Source: an uncultured Carnobacterium sp. (GTDB lineage Bacteria > Bacillota > Bacilli > Lactobacillales > Aerococcaceae). Taken from it: DNA of 6,691 bases. Of this stretch, positions 6,586-6,691 are shown piece by piece (positions within the stretch are counted from its first letter, which is position 1; each line of letters begins with the position of its first letter). Made by a program: the position numbers and the translations under genes. Where the stretch lies: contig CALCML010000083.1 of NCBI GenBank assembly GCA_937967765.1, positions 1-6,691 of the forward strand, written 5' to 3'. The notes below the pieces were generated by a model. The model saw nothing but the letters and a program-made list of their open reading frames with translations. It did not search any database and had not been told where the DNA came from.

Positions 6586-6691
6586 AAAAATAGAACTACA
6601 TTCGATTTATTACGTTGTCACCCTTTTTACACGGAACATTCTACCCATCTGAACCAATAGTTGAAGAATACTCCACCCCATCATCAAAAGA
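6586..6691. other. Unassigned end of window; possible 3' tail of an upstream minus-strand gene
   Basis: No gene is recognised. On the minus strand one frame is open from the window edge to TAA at 6610-6612. Its tail of 26 residues contains ILQLLVQMGRMFRVKR, and it stops 24 nt before the terminator hairpin, which fits a gene end. Its codons include AGA, AGG, CTA and CAG, which look less favoured in the neighbouring genes, so it may not be translated. A second frame ends with TAG at 6641-6643. No start with a ribosome site is visible, and nothing convincing is on the plus strand. Confidence 0.25.

Overview
The window looks like chromosomal DNA of a low-to-moderate GC Bacillota, most likely order Lactobacillales. 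A Carnobacteriaceae/Granulicatella-like source is a guess from how the proteins read, not a firm call. Supporting signs are the ylxM-ffh gene pair, strong AAGGAG-type ribosome binding sites, a YheI/BmrC-type ABC exporter and intrinsic terminators with clean U-tracts. All five clear genes lie on the minus strand, so the biological order runs from high to low coordinates.

From right to left: (1) 6467-6691 holds no clear gene. It contains a probable terminator for something upstream (6528-6585) and a compact extended -10 promoter for ylxM (6497-6505). (2) ylxM (6128-6466) and ffh (4674-6110) form a 17-nt-spaced operon for the signal recognition particle, ended by a strong hairpin terminator (4609-4650). 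(3) A 14-TM DHA2-type MFS exporter starts at 4575, directly after that terminator, and has its own terminator at 3202-3230. (4) A two-gene operon for a heterodimeric ABC exporter follows. It has a recognisable promoter (3161-3189) overlapping a 12-bp palindrome. The first subunit (1368-3134) is complete. The second (1-1381) overlaps it by 14 nt and runs off the window before its ABC signature motif.

Functionally, ylxM-ffh is housekeeping co-translational membrane targeting. The MFS and ABC genes are two unrelated efflux systems placed next to each other, one probably driven by proton motive force and the other by ATP. The ABC pair is the asymmetric type: the first subunit has Asp in place of the catalytic Glu after Walker B, so only one of the two ATP sites should be fully active.

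I see no CRISPR array, tRNA, rRNA, recognisable insertion sequence or new defence-like system. The points worth a second look are the compact partner of a BmrC-type subunit, the palindrome at the ABC promoter, the MFS gene boxed between two terminators with little room for a promoter, the break in the usual ffh neighbourhood, and a small substitution in the Ffh RNA-binding motif.
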